Assembly: GCA_020650975.1 (NCBI GenBank)
Contig: JAIPMN010020343.1
Coordinates: forward strand, 1 to 36,809
Direction of reading: 5' to 3'
Origin: Apostichopus californicus
Lineage: Eukaryota; Echinodermata; Holothuroidea; Aspidochirotida; Stichopodidae
DNA: 36,809 bases
The notes below the pieces were generated by a model that was given only the letters and a program-made list of their open reading frames with translations, had not been told where the DNA came from and ran no database searches. Shown here in pieces: positions 1 through 12,300 of the stretch (positions within the stretch are counted from its first letter, which is position 1; every line of letters starts with the position of its first letter). Made by a program: the position numbers and the translations under genes.

Positions 1-1634
1 ATATTTATAATGCAACTACTGTACAGTCATAGCTATATTTTTAAGTAGGTCCAATATATTCCATTCACCCATTGTGATATTAAATATGGAAATTGTGCCA
101 AGGTATCTATTAAACATGAACTTAATTAGAAACATCTAATTCCTAAATATTAACCATGTCACACATCTCACATTCACCTATCTCCTTCTGTCAGTGTACA
201 AGATCAGCAGCACAAAGATAACCGCCTCAAGTATACTATGTTGTTACTTCAGTATCCACAAATAATGACTGTTACAGTAGTTAGTTCACTAATTTACAAT
301 ATAGAGGGAACAAAATAGCTTCTTAGAGTGATAAACACGATCGCCTTCACAGATTGGTACCTTTGTACTCTCATCAGCAGAGTTTCCTGGTAAACATATT
401 ACAATGACAGAGGTGTTTTCATACAGTGATGAATGTAAAAGTAAAATTTACACAAGATCTGGACCAACAGGTCTTCTTAATTATCTCTCCTTCATAGCCA
501 CAATGGAGGCATAATTCCAAGACAATGTCAAGCCAGGAAGACAGGACCCTCCTCTACCAAAACCAACAATGTTGACAATAACAAGCTTACACTTTACCTT
601 GTGAAGAAACCTTAGATGCAAGTGTATTCCTTAATCTGATAAAAGCTGCCTTACATGTACATATATACTGTAGGAAAGGAGTGAAATCCTAGTAAACCCA
701 AAATGGGAATCAGGAATTAACCCCTGCTGCTGTGGAGTGTGGCTTCCATTAAAACCAGTGGTATGCCAACCTGTAGGTTAGTAACTCCAAATCCTTGAGG
801 TTATGCTTGGGTCATTAACAAAGCTCTCACTGTAAAGCTTATAACACTTTAGGGTTGCAAACCTCTGTGGCCTTCAAAGTCATATGTAGAGATCTCTCCA
901 GCATACCAATGGAAGGTACACAGAGGGGTAGAAAACCTTTTCACAAGAGCAGCGAAAAAAGGCGGGAAAATCGTCTCTGTCCCTATAGGCTGTCTGCATT
1001 TGTTTGGGTGTGAGGTTGCATAATATGCAAGGTAAACTCAGACTGTAACAACCACTTTTCATCTTGTGTGTTTAGAATATTTTGGATAAACTGCGCAAGA
1101 TTACTCGAGGAATGATTTATTCAGTACTAGAAGCCCATCAAAAATTGTTTCTTAAATGGGAAGATGTAATGCAGCAGTTTTCGTACATCTAGGAAACAAC
1201 TAGTCCTTTATATCTGTATCAGACAAACTTCAGAGCTTTCAATAACTACTACACAAAATTCCAACACTAAATTTTTCCCTGTTTTTGCATAATTTGTATT
1301 CTGGTGTCAATTTACTGCATCATTCCAGATAACTGATTAAATATGCACACATTGCATTTTACTTCAATAACCACCCACAAGATAATCTCAAGTTTGCCCA
1401 AATGGAATACCAAAGGTTTAGGTTAGAAGCATCTACACTACAACACTAAACGGTGCAGATCTGGGACGCATACCATTTCGTGTATGGGCAATCCGACGTT
1501 AAGGACATATCAAAACTGCATATTTATAGCCCGAGCAAAATATTAATAGACTTCAAAACATAATTAGTATTGGTGTTAAACTTACAATCAAAACAAGTGC
1601 TGACTGTTCTTCTTACATGCTGGGAAAAAGTCTT
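1..1634. other. AT-rich region, no gene recognised
   Basis: Only short open frames are present, such as 880-1062 minus, with no domain. Short words of the TACTGTA/TACAGTA type recur often here and elsewhere in the non-coding part. It could be intron, 3' UTR or intergenic DNA of a neighbouring gene. Confidence 0.5.
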
Positions 1635-1642
1635 TTTAAAAA

Positions 1643-2035
1643 CAGTGGCGGAGCTAGGGGTATTGGTCAGGGGGGGCGAGAATGGTTTGTAGGGGTGCTT
1701 TCGACACTATCTAAGAGGAGCGCCACCACAGGTTGGCGCGGAGCGTACAGAAATTTTTTGAGTGAAGATACTTCCTAGATCACCGGAAATGACCCTTTCT
1801 GGGCCTTGCTAATTTGCAGATAAACAAAGAATAAATAGGTGTCATCGCCATTTTGTCAGAAAATTACACCAACAAAATGTGACAAATGTCAATAGGTACT
1901 TGAGAGCGCAATATAAAAGTCAATAATCACGAATAAGTAAAAAGTGGTAAAAAGCTGAAAAGGGCGCCAGCAGTCCATTTGAGTCCGTCAGAGGGGGCAT
2001 CCGCCCCCTCTGACTGTATGTACGCTCCTCCACTG
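1643..2035. mobile_element. hAT-like MITE (non-autonomous DNA transposon)
   Basis: The 393-bp element starts CAGTGGCGGAGC and ends GCTCCTCCACTG, terminal inverted repeats of 12 bp with one mismatch. The flanking octamers TTTAAAAA (1635-1642) and TTTGAAAA (2036-2043) match at 7 of 8 positions, the 8-bp target duplication length of hAT transposons. There is no transposase frame inside. The subterminal regions are G/C-rich and differ from the surrounding AT-rich DNA, and a 12-bp perfect hairpin sits near the right end. Confidence 0.8.
1987..2014. repeat. Perfect 12-bp inverted repeat inside the MITE
   Basis: GTCAGAGGGGGC (1987-1998) and GCCCCCTCTGAC (2003-2014) are separated by ATCC. The very GC-rich stem lies 21 bp from the element's right terminus. 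Confidence 0.9.
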
Positions 2036-2043
2036 TTTGAAAA

Positions 2044-2431
2044 TACTGTACGGTAAAAATCTTTCTTGGTTTGAAAAGTACGGCGTACGATTGCGTTACG
2101 AGAATCTCTATCAGCTCAAGGTACAAATTTATTCCACTCCTTTGAATCCATCAATCAAACACATAACACAATATTTTCACTTTTACTAATTCAATTTGGA
2201 ATCATTTTTCACATCATGTAATCTGTACTGACCTTTGACATTATGAATTCCCTTCCCTATATCTACAGTTGATACTGTCACTAAAATGTATTTCTCTCGG
2301 GGTGTCTAAAATCCACCATGAATACAACTTACTGTAAAAGCTGTTGCGATTGTTCGTCATGAAATATTATCATCATTATTATTATTGTTATCATTACTGG
2401 AGGAAGCAGCTCTTTGGCTGGGTTTACATAA
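2044..2431. other. Short non-coding stretch with ATT microsatellite
   Basis: AT-rich DNA with an imperfect ATT/ATC run at 2371-2396. Nothing else was recognised. Confidence 0.6.
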
Positions 2432-2629
2432 ATGGATCAGACCCCTGCTGCCCTGCACACAGTGTTCAACATTATTTCAAGTTCACTTGATTTCGAACCT
2501 CTGCATGTTTGCATTAGACCATGTGCTCCGGTATCAGACACCAAGCTCGCGATTATCACCAAACAGGAAGTTGAGGTTTATCCACTAGCAGAAGATGTAC
2601 TAAAGCAGAAGCTGTGTGATGTGCATTGA
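2432..2629 (+). CDS. Open frame of 65 codons, possible terminal exon (candidate)
   Basis: The frame runs from ATG at 2432 to TGA. Its second half (KLAIITKQEVEVYPLAEDVL) has a balanced composition more protein-like than most frames here. A stop lies directly before the ATG, so it is either a tiny ORF or, using an acceptor-like ctgccctgcacacag at about 2447-2461, the last exon of an unknown plus-strand gene. No homologue was recognised and no upstream exon found. It could easily be chance. Confidence 0.2.
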   Translation: MDQTPAALHTVFNIISSSLDFEPLHVCIRPCAPVSDTKLAIITKQEVEVYPLAEDVLKQKLCDVH

Positions 2630-4470
2630 CTACTACTAATACTATCTGACGATTGTGTAAAATTACAAGCATACCCCCCAAATCTAACGGGTCAACTGGG
2701 GAGGGGGAGTGGGGGTGCAGTGCAAGAATGTCACCAGTTGATGTAGGCAAGGTAGATCAAGTGCATATGTATGGGAGACATGTAAGTGTGTAGTACAGTA
2801 AATCAAAGAACCAAGAAAAAGATGAATGCAGATCCAAAGTCAACCCTTAGCTGTGTCTATAACACCGTGCTCGGGGTCTTAACTAGTAAACAAGTGTTTT
2901 GCTGGACACATTTTGTAATGTTATGTATTCAATCAATGAAAAAGGAAACAAGTCCCTGGTTACAGTCAACTTGCAAATTTCATGATAAGGTTGAGTGGGC
3001 TTTCAGATCAATAAATTAATAGCTTATTTTTCTCAAAATCCTTTCAATATGGTAGTGGTCATGAGGTTGGTGAGAATTCCTGACAGTGAGTTTTGTTACA
3101 TAGGTTCAGTTTTGTTTTGTACTTACGAAAAGACAGTAACAGACTTTCTTGTAGTGTTACCGGGCATACACGAATGTGTGGCTGATGTTTTATACTATAT
3201 AAATCATGTTTTTTTTTTTGGCACAACCTATTTAATGCTGGCAGCATTAAAACTGTAAAATAATTTAACTGGATATCCTAGCAGGTAACTGCCATAAATT
3301 TATGAATTCAACCTTTACCCATCATGTGAGGATGGGTACCTCTACAGACTTCTTGGAGTTCATCCAAGCTTTACCTTTTCCAGTTAAAACATGTGTGCAT
3401 GGTTCTCATACTTTTGAGAAGATGAAATGCAAGTTATGAAGTTCATCCTACACTACTTCTAAGTTATCATGTTTACAAACAGGTGTCACATCTATCCACA
3501 TTACACACCCACACCATCACATAAATTTCTTTCCTCTTAATTTTCATATATCTGTCTATAAAGCTCACAGGTAAGCCTCCTATAATATTTGTCCTTCATT
3601 CTGCATGACAAAAAGGTTTGGGCAACTAAAGGTCACACAGAAGGTCAAATACAGAAGATTTTTATCAATAATTCAATCACAGAGAGATTTGAACTGTAAG
3701 GTAATACTCCTCAAATTTTCCTCTCTGTAACCTACTGTAAGGTATTTTGATTTTCCCCTGGGGATCATGTTGGGACCTTGTATTCTGCTTGGGACAGTAT
3801 TGACAATGTTGGTCATTTTCACCGGCTACTATTCTGGTCTTCAACAACACCTGTAGTTAGTTTTCTTGTTTCATCATTAAGATATTGTCCACTGGAATTC
3901 ATTGAAGCAACTCAACACTAACCATCACCTAACAGTTTACTGTGTAAGGTGGTTCTCAATTTTCTATCAGGGCCTTTTTTAAAACCTCTGTACTACATCT
4001 TATGTAACAAAATATTCTTTGCCCTTCCCTCCAAAAATAAACCAGAAAGCCAGTTGGCTTTGTGATTCCTTGCCATACAATTTGCTCAAATTCCACATAA
4101 ACTATGATCTGACTAATGTAGAGCAAGTGAATTAAATTTGTCCAAGAATTAAGTGAGAACCAGAAAAAGATCAGATATTTCCAGCTCTAAATGTGTAACA
4201 GTCACTTGTGGGCATCAACCATTTAATTCACTGGTAAGGATTTTACAGTATAGAATTTTTTTTATTCTAAACTGTTTCAATATCCAGAAAGAACAGTCTT
4301 CCTATGTGAAATACATACACATAGTTAGATGTATGAATAAAAGGACATTTTCTTTCACCAAATTTGAGCTAGCAAATCAGCTCAAACACCGACCATCCAT
4401 TTAGTAGTTGCTACTAATGAGAGAATTACATGACATTGTTTATACACTGTGAAATATTTTCACAACTTAC
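2630..4470. other. Region without recognised gene
   Basis: It holds a G-rich tract at 2698-2718 (GGGGAGGGGGAGTGGGGG) and otherwise AT-rich DNA. Open frames at 2786-3019, 2995-3258 and 4153-4404 (plus) show no domain and lack convincing splice signals. Confidence 0.6.
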
Positions 4471-4623
4471 TGCCAAAGGAAAAGTCATCTAGTATAATCA
4501 CAGAGAACATGGCAATTTTAGAGATCATTTGAGATAACCTGTTGATCTCTTCAGCCAATTTTTGCACCACTTGATCTAACCTGTTGATCCCTTGAAGCTC
4601 AGAGGGTGAAGATCGATAAGGGC
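4471..4623 (-). CDS. Exon-like segment encoding a coiled-coil stretch (candidate)
   Basis: Minus-strand segment of 153 nt between acceptor catattcaagcag and a consensus donor gtaagt. It would encode PYRSSPSELQGINRLDQVV, continue as QKLAEEINRLSQMISKI, and end in FSVIILDDFSFG. Leu/Ile/Val recur at heptad-like spacing (L, V, L, I, L, M/I, I), suggesting a short coiled coil. The phase (one base in, one base out) also fits the small segment at 6721-6772. I do not recognise the family. It remains a candidate because such frames also arise by chance. Confidence 0.35.
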
Positions 4624-7131
4624 CTGCTTGAATATGTCTAAAGCAAGACGATCCACTCTTTGAAGCCGATTTTATTTCCTGTATGACTATGTTTTTTTTT
4701 TGAGTGTCATGGTCGAGTGGAGGACGGATAAGAGATTTAGGAAGTAAGAAAATTGTAAACTTGTTACTTTTAGAATCGAACGAAATCATTCATAACTTAC
4801 TCATTAATTTACATTCAGTGAAAAACTTAAGGAGTATCAGCTCTCAGTTTCATCTCTCGAAATATTGATTTCAGCAACTATTGGTAGATTCGGTAAAAAT
4901 GTTTAAGTTATCTTGATTTGATACAACGTCCTAACGTATCGAAAGCTTTTCGAAATGTGTCCATGATTATGTGCATCAGCACACACCAACGTGACACTAT
5001 GAAGTGAGTTTGAACTTAAAGTTCAAGTGCGGTGAATTTAAGTGGCAAACTAATAAGGCTTGCCTAATCTGACCAATCCAGCATTCACAGTACACAGCAT
5101 TCAGTCTCATAAAATGTATTTTAGTCCATCACAATTGGCTGATATTCCTACCGCAAATAATCACCAGATTGACCAAAATCCTGAGGTTAGCATCTGGGAT
5201 GGAATGTAAACAGACTTTTTCTCCGAATTGTAATCAAACACTACTAGTGACTAATTTATTACCACTTCTTGAAGCCCAAAATGTGTTTATCATTAACTGT
5301 GGAACGAAACAACTAAGTTAATGATAAGGTTTCGAGCCTCTCCTTGCCAACAGATTAATATTTTATCACCTTGCATTACATTCTGCATTATACATTATGC
5401 TGTTAATTGATCATTTTGGGATCTTTATTATTCAGAATTCCAAATAAAGTGCTATTTAGGTGCTGATATTTGGTGAAAGGGGTAATAGTTCATACAGTGT
5501 GCGCATAGACTATTGCAGCAACGGTACTTCAACTGTTCCAAATTTTTAAGCACTTTTTCTGGTTGTCCCTCAGACAACCAGACCTATCTTTTTCGTTGTC
5601 TGAACAGTACGTCTGGTTGCCGGAAAAATATATCAAAAATAACAATGACCAATACGTACACTGTAGGACAGACCCATGTGTGGGTTTGGTGAATAGAGTA
5701 CCAGCTTTGGGAGTGATACAAAGTCATCATTTAACCAACAGTATTTGAGAGTACTACAGTTATAATGCAATCTGAATATATAGCAACAACAACTAGCCGA
5801 ACCACGCCCACAGCTGATTTTGACCATTCTTACAGAAACTTGGGTCGTCTTGGACAACTGGATGACCATTACATGTTTGTTATGATTTGTATGGAAATTG
5901 TGCAGAGAACCTGACATTCAAGGACATCTGCTCACAGTTGATTCGTTACCCCATACGTTTTCAATGCAATACACCACAGCCATGTGTTTACTGAGATGGT
6001 GGTGGCTTCAAACATTTGCCAAGGAAAAATACATACTGTAGATAATACTCTCACTCTGTAATTTTGGAGAAAGCCTTGTGTACTACAGTACAGCCCTTAG
6101 CAACCAGCCAAACCCTAGATTTTTACTCCACTGTATTTCCAACATGTATATCTATCCACCTTATCTTGACCCTCCATTCAAATTTTCTGGTCAAACAAAA
6201 AAGGAACAAGTGTGAACACGCTTGACCAGATGTGCAACATGTCAATTAAAAATAACACAATGTGATGGGGGCCCACATATCCTAATTCACACCTTTATCA
6301 TAAAGAACTGTGTACTACAGAAGCTGTTTACGAATAGATCTTTGCCGTAGGCTACGACTGCCGTGCTCGTTTGTTACAGATTTCAATATAATGTTGTTGT
6401 TTAAAGATTCATCCCACTGGTATAGAGAAACTGAACACCAAGGCTGTTTTCCCAATGTCCATCATTGCTATTTACAATTGACAAGCTGTTACACAAGCTA
6501 AACTAGGGATTAGACTGCAGGACCTTGATTATTAAATTGTAGATTATACAACCTAGTGATATACATTATTGCTACAAACAGAATGAATGATACTCAGAAT
6601 AACATTTATTTTGCTGTTTTACTTAAGTTCTTGCACTCCATATATGGTATCGCTGTGTTAACGTGTACATACTTTATATAACTTTATATACAGTACATGG
6701 GTGTTGTGATGTTAACTTACTTTGAAGGTCTTCGATAAAAACTCCCCAAACATGCTGGAAATATTTCAAGTACTGTAATTACTTCTCATACTGTACATTC
6801 AAACTTCATCCACCATTTTATGGCTTAACCCGCAGCACTATCTTTGACACAATGCATTGTCTATAAATATTTGACGGTCCTCAATACCCAAGAATAGTTT
6901 TGGGAGTCAGCACTTCCAGGAAAATACCTTTAATTTTTCTCTTTTTAAGCAGATTGAAATTTGGGGCTAGTCCAAATGACCTCCCATTGAAGGAGAAGGA
7001 GCATGCCATTAAAACAAAAGGGAATCTTAACAGTACCCAACAAGATTGCTTGTACTAAGAAACATCATCATGTGAGAACACATTACTCATTATTACTCAT
7101 TATTCATTACTCATAGTTCTAGCATAGTTGG
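4624..7131. other. Region without recognised gene; one perfect hairpin
   Basis: It contains a perfect inverted repeat at 5558-5582 (listed separately) and a short minus-strand segment at 6721-6772 with good splice-site context (see findings). Other open frames, such as 5633-5917 minus and 5057-5210 plus, could not be tied to a family. Confidence 0.55.
5558..5582. repeat. Perfect hairpin, 10-bp stem and 5-base loop
   Basis: TCTGGTTGTC at 5558-5567 pairs exactly with GACAACCAGA at 5573-5582 across CCTCA. A related TCTGGTTGCC follows about 30 bp later. The stem is too short for a typical microRNA precursor, and no poly-T terminator follows. Confidence 0.6.
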
Positions 7132-7290
7132 CACATACTGATACTCATTCTCATGGATCTGTACTCATACTGGTATTCATTCTCATGGATCTGTACTCAT
7201 ACTGGTATTCATTCTCATGAATCTGTACCCATACTGGTACTCATTCTCATGAATCTGTACCCATACTGGTATTCACTCTGAATGGACCTG
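7132..7290. repeat. 32-bp tandem repeat, about four copies
   Basis: TTCTCATG recurs at 7148, 7180, 7212 and 7244, an exact 32-bp period, within CATGGATCTGTACTCATACT and its variants. A decayed fifth copy starts near 7276. A simpler ATTACTCAT repeat precedes it at about 7080-7113. Confidence 0.95.
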
Positions 7291-7527
7291 TGTTCATGTT
7301 ATTCCTCACTATCCAACCAGGGAGCTGCTACTCTAACTGATCCAACTCTACTCCACGTCTGCCTTAATCATAGAGGGGTTTAGGAAGGACCATATCAAAA
7401 TAGTAAACTACTTTACATTGCAGGAAGGATAGGCTTGAATCTGGCTTAATCATCCTTACAAGTAGGCTATTCTAAATCTGTTTGTGTGTACTGTTGTAAT
7501 TCCCAACCATAAACACTTCCCACTCAC

Positions 7528-7658
7528 TTTCATCCTCCAGACACTTTGATAAGGTCCAGCTGTTGTAATCAGAGAGGGTGGATAAACCAGCAAGCATTTG
7601 ATTGAATGACCTTTTGATTGACAGGATCTGAATTGTATCTTTGATATGAACAATATTG
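7528..7658 (-). CDS. Exon-like open segment, unknown protein (candidate)
   Basis: Minus-strand segment between acceptor-like ggctatttttgacag and donor gtgagt, 131 nt. It would encode NIVHIKDTIQILSIKRSF and, further on, LSDYNSWTLSKCLEDE, a balanced amino-acid mix unlike most chance frames here. The same frame stays open to a TAG at about 7470 if the donor is not used. No family is recognised. It could be an internal exon of an unidentified minus-strand gene, a decayed gene copy, or a chance frame. Confidence 0.25.
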
Positions 7659-8689
7659 CTGTCAAAAATAGCCAAGGTACCATTAATCTTGTTTCTCTCA
7701 GCAACTCACAATGTCCCCCCTGATCAAATTTCCAAACAGAGTTCTACATGGCTTTTGTTGTCCAAACTGTCTCCCTTGCTACTTACTGCTGCTATGTCAA
7801 AGTTGATACTAGACATGTGTTGCCCTGTGTATTAAGAATTGTCTGTAGTTTAAACAGTAAGACAATGTTAGAGCTCTTTATTTATTATGAACATGAGCAA
7901 AGGCACAGAGAGTATTTACTGTCAGCTATAAGGAAAAACACCAAGTAAGAACTGGGAATAATTTATTCTGGTTTGCATGGATATCAAAAGTATGATGCAA
8001 AATGCTCTAAAATTGCCATACAAGTGAAAAATTGTACAGTGCTCAGTTTATATTCGCACATGAACCGTAATATTTTATTAAAGACAAAGTCCAGTCTTCA
8101 AGACTAAAGACAGAAACCATTTGAATACTAATTTTTTTCCCCTGCTTAGGAGACAAATGACATTTAACAATTAAAAGGAACTTTACTTCATTTTGATCAA
8201 TCCTGCCATATAATGTTCACACATACTGATGGATACACAGTCATTCCATGAAATATGCTCTCGGATAAACAGTCTATCGTGATGATCTCGATAATCGCAA
8301 TCCTAGGCAAAAGGAAACGAGCGCGATGACTGCATTTATCGCACTACACACAGCTGATATGTTTGTTTACTTTGGAAAGATACTGTAATTAGATGCACCA
8401 CTCAATCTTAAAGTCTAACAGATCTCTTGGTTGCAACCATTTGAATTCTCCCAACAGGCAAGTTTAGGGATCACTGTACTTATTATTTACACATACAGGG
8501 AAACTTTGTGTCCCGACAACCTGTCATAACGGACCTCGTTATCATTAGCAATACTTTTGAACAGTCTGGCTGACCTTCATCATCATCCAACAGTGTGACT
8601 CTGCTAGACAAAAAGTTAAAATTTAATTCCGCCTTCATTTTCTTAAATCTTTTCATTTAATGGCTGGCTCTGTTGCCTCAACAGGTACA
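7659..8689. other. Region without recognised gene
   Basis: No repeat or domain was recognised. The plus-strand open frame 7748-7948 looks like chance. An open frame on the minus strand continues from the candidate exon at 7528-7658 up to about 7705, where an in-frame stop lies. Confidence 0.55.
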
Positions 8690-9335
8690 GCATATACACA
8701 TTAAATAATCTTAGTTTGGGTTAAATTAGTAAAGGGAACTACTAAGCAACCAACCAAAGCATCTATAGACTTAAACAAACCAATACTTACAGTAGATACT
8801 CTACATCTCCAAGGCTGCTCTTTGTACGTAGATGATTCTCATAAAACAACACATATATACACATTAAATAACCTTAGTTTTGGTTAAATTAGTAAAGGGA
8901 AGTACTGAGCAACCAACCAAAGCATCTATAGACTTAAACACACCTATACTTACAGTAGTTACTCTACATCTCCAAGGCTGCTCTTTGTACGTAGATGATT
9001 CTCATAAAACAACACATATATACACATTAAATAACCTTAGTTTTGGTTAAATTAGTAAAGGGAAGTACTGAGCAACCAACCAAAGCATCTATAGACTTAA
9101 ACACACCTATACTTACAGTAGTTACTCTACATCTCTAATACTGCTCCTATGTACGTAGTTGATTCACATAAAACAACACATAAACATGAAATAATCATAG
9201 TTTTGGTTAAATTAGTAAAGAGAAGTACTGATCAACCAACCAAAGCATCTATAGACTTAAACAAACCTATACTCACAGTTACTGAACATCTCCAATATTG
9301 CTCCTATGTTCGTAGAAAGTTCTCAGAAAAGTGCT
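8690..9335. repeat. Four tandem copies of a ~162-bp unit
   Basis: The word GCATCTATAGACTTAAAC occurs at 8760, 8922, 9085 and 9245, spacing 162, 163 and 160 bp. Approximate copies are 8690-8852, 8853-9015, 9016-9178 and 9179-9335. Copies two and three are almost identical, and the fourth is the most diverged. On the minus strand each unit holds a donor-like GTAAGT (GTGAGT in the fourth), and in the first three copies an upstream AG-ending pyrimidine-poor acceptor-like site. Confidence 0.95.
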
Positions 9336-12300
9336 ACATCTCTTAACAGTTCCTCACACAAAATGAAAAAAAAGAGTGAAGTAAACAAAGAATTACCGTA
9401 GGTGTTCTTACTTGTTTATTCTGTAAACCTGCATTGCCAAAAGTGACTAATTGATCCTAATCCACTACTATAGCTGCCAACACAGGAAACCACACAGGGT
9501 AAATGAGAGGACAGCGGCTGCTAAGTACACACCATAGCAGGGAGAATTGATAGGGTCACAAGAGATCCAACAGGTTCTAAATGGTTTGAGAAACCCTCAG
9601 GCATGTGTGGGCAAACAAAGGTTCCCTGTTATCTGGTCTTCAAGTTTCTCACTAAATAGCAAAGCAACTAATTTGATCAAACAGCTCTTTGTTTTCGGTA
9701 CGATGTTTACTTGTTTGCAGTGCAATAATGTGAGACCTCAAGATTGGTTTTAAGCAGCCCAGAGTCCACCACAGTGAGTAATTTTTTAGGATGGCAGTGC
9801 AGGAGGTCCTCACAAAGATTTCTAAAGATTTTTTGCCAAAGCTTTTGCTAATGCCTTTGTCATTCCTGTACCTATCAAGGACACAACTAACACCAGATTA
9901 CATTACTGGGCAGCAGACATCACAGAGAATAAACTGATTTTAGTCGGCCATTGTGTACGATAAAATCTGTGCAAATCCTACAAATCCCATACAAATTAGA
10001 AAATACCAAATCTTATAATGACAAAATTGTAAAAACTAATTAAGAGTGCTAAGTGACATTTCTTTGGTTTTACATAGTTCTGGTTGACCACAATTAAAGG
10101 CTCTGTGACAGAAACAAAATTATTTCTTGAATGCAAAGATATAATCACTCGATTAGTCTTCATCTTGAGTTGTATTTAATAGGTAATCCAGGGAAGAATG
10201 AGTCATTTATAGGACCTTAGAATTGTTAGTTAAGCAAGTCTATACACTTGTTCGTACCTCAACTTTAGCTCTTTTTTTCTGCTCTTAAAACAGTTGATAA
10301 TGCATTCTAACTCTTCGTCAAATCTTTTGCACTTTTGCTGAAATTACTTGATATCATTCAAAATAGGATTCAAGCCTACCGCTGCGTCTGATGAAAGTCA
10401 CGACAAACTCTTCTATTTTGTCAACAACCGAACATTTATTACCAAGTAAAAATTTACGAATCGTCCCATGTTAAAGACTTAAGATTATCGTTGATGCCTT
10501 CCTTCTTTATTTGTGTAGTATTAAGTGGAAAATTCATTAAAAAATGATTTTCATACGACAATTAAAAAGAATTAGCAAAATATAAAACAGCATGTAATTT
10601 TTTTTCCTGTATTTATATACACAGTACAGTGGACACTTTGTCTATGATCACATGTAACTATGTAGACGTTTGTTTTTTACTGAAAGAAAAATAAATGAAT
10701 AATATATAAGGAAACAAACATATCAGTATTAATCCCACGTCAAACACACACATGTATCGGGAATTTTCACCAAACTTGCACCAGGAATTGGACCAAAATT
10801 CAAATCATTGCAAATAGTAAAAAAAGAAGAAGAGAAGACAACTTTAAAGTTTGTGGGACACAAACATTTCCTGTATTGGACTAAGCTGTTTGTTACCATC
10901 TAATAACAAGCTCAGCCAAATGAATGTAACCCCAGAGATCCCATTGGTTGAGGGGTTTCTAATCATGTGTGATTAAATACACTGTTTGTATCAATATTTT
11001 CAAACTTGCATATTTAAAAATGGAGCTTCAAGACTGAACCAGGGTAATAACCGTTAAATTGTAGCACAGTTATCACATAGTTACGAACGAATTGAGGATA
11101 GGAAACATTCCACACACAAAACAGACGTCTAGGTACTTTGGGTGGTAGAATGAGTAGGAAGGGTATTGACGTGAGTGGTCCTGACATAATGTTACAAGGT
11201 TAACAGTTTGTTCTAAGCAATGCAACAAAATAGCAAACATTAATTCCAGAGATATTAGAGTGTGGGGAGACAGGTAAGCGAGGAACGAAGTAAACATCCT
11301 CAACAAAAGCCAATGAAAACCAGACAAAAGACAGACTTTGTACGCTTGTTCTGTCAAAAAACAAAACAAAAAAATACACACTGCCACTTGTTGTTTACAA
11401 GCTGTCGTTGTTTCATGCCAAAACCCTTAGAATACCGGACAAAAGGGCCTTTTGTATATTGAAGTCATGTAAAACTACCCAGACAAACCAACAAGTAAAT
11501 TGTTTCACATAGGTAATGGAGTTATCATGGTTTCCAACAAGGAGATAACACTGAATCCACATGGCCTTGCCCTGAAAATGATGAAATTCCAGGCCTGCTT
11601 ACATGGATACATTGCATTTTTGTTAGGCCATGGAAGTATCTATACTTCTATGGTTACACTCAGGCAAGTATTTAAGCAGATGTTATTCAAGCAGTACCAG
11701 AGGGTCTCTCTCAATGCAACAAAACAACTTAAATTAATTCCAGTCACAGCATATATACTTTCAACAGACTTGTTGACAGCTGAAATTTAGCGCAGGTTGC
11801 AAGAAAACCACAGCCGTTTTCTTTTATTGCAAGTAAATTGAGGTGTTGTATGGTGTGTGTGGTATAAAAATTGTTTGCTACCAATCAACCATCCACACAT
11901 TTCCCCCAACAGTTTGAAGCATCTGTGCTAAATCATGTGACATAATTTATTCTGCTAAATAATCTAGCTTGCCAGGGGCTTTTTAAACTATTTTCAGAGC
12001 AAATAATCAATGTCAACTTGTTGCTAAATTCAGCACGCAAGGACAGTTTGAAAGTTGGAACAGCCCAGAGCATTTTTCTCTCATTCCAGCTGGAGATCTG
12101 TGGGCATAAATTGCCAATTCACACATAATTCTTTACTCATACAGTCCTCCATGCAATAGGTAGGGGTCTATTTAACGATTTGTGGTTGATTGCTGGTTCA
12201 TGCTGCTACCAACAGCGGTGTTAACATTCCTAGTAATTGCATGCTGGGTTTTTTTCATTCTTACATCTAATACTGCTGATACAGTCTGGGTTCTTCACAA

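Noticed and set aside
5057-5210. Plus-strand frame of about 50 codons ending in a TAA
   Set aside because: Composition is plausible, but there is no family resemblance and no clear acceptor or partner exon.
7132-9335. Direct repeats as a possible CRISPR array
   Set aside because: The repeats are contiguous tandem units without unique spacers, in animal DNA, and no cas-like genes are present.
11073-11790. Two frames of about 100 codons on opposite strands
   Set aside because: No recognisable motif, and this length is expected by chance in a 36-kb AT-rich window.
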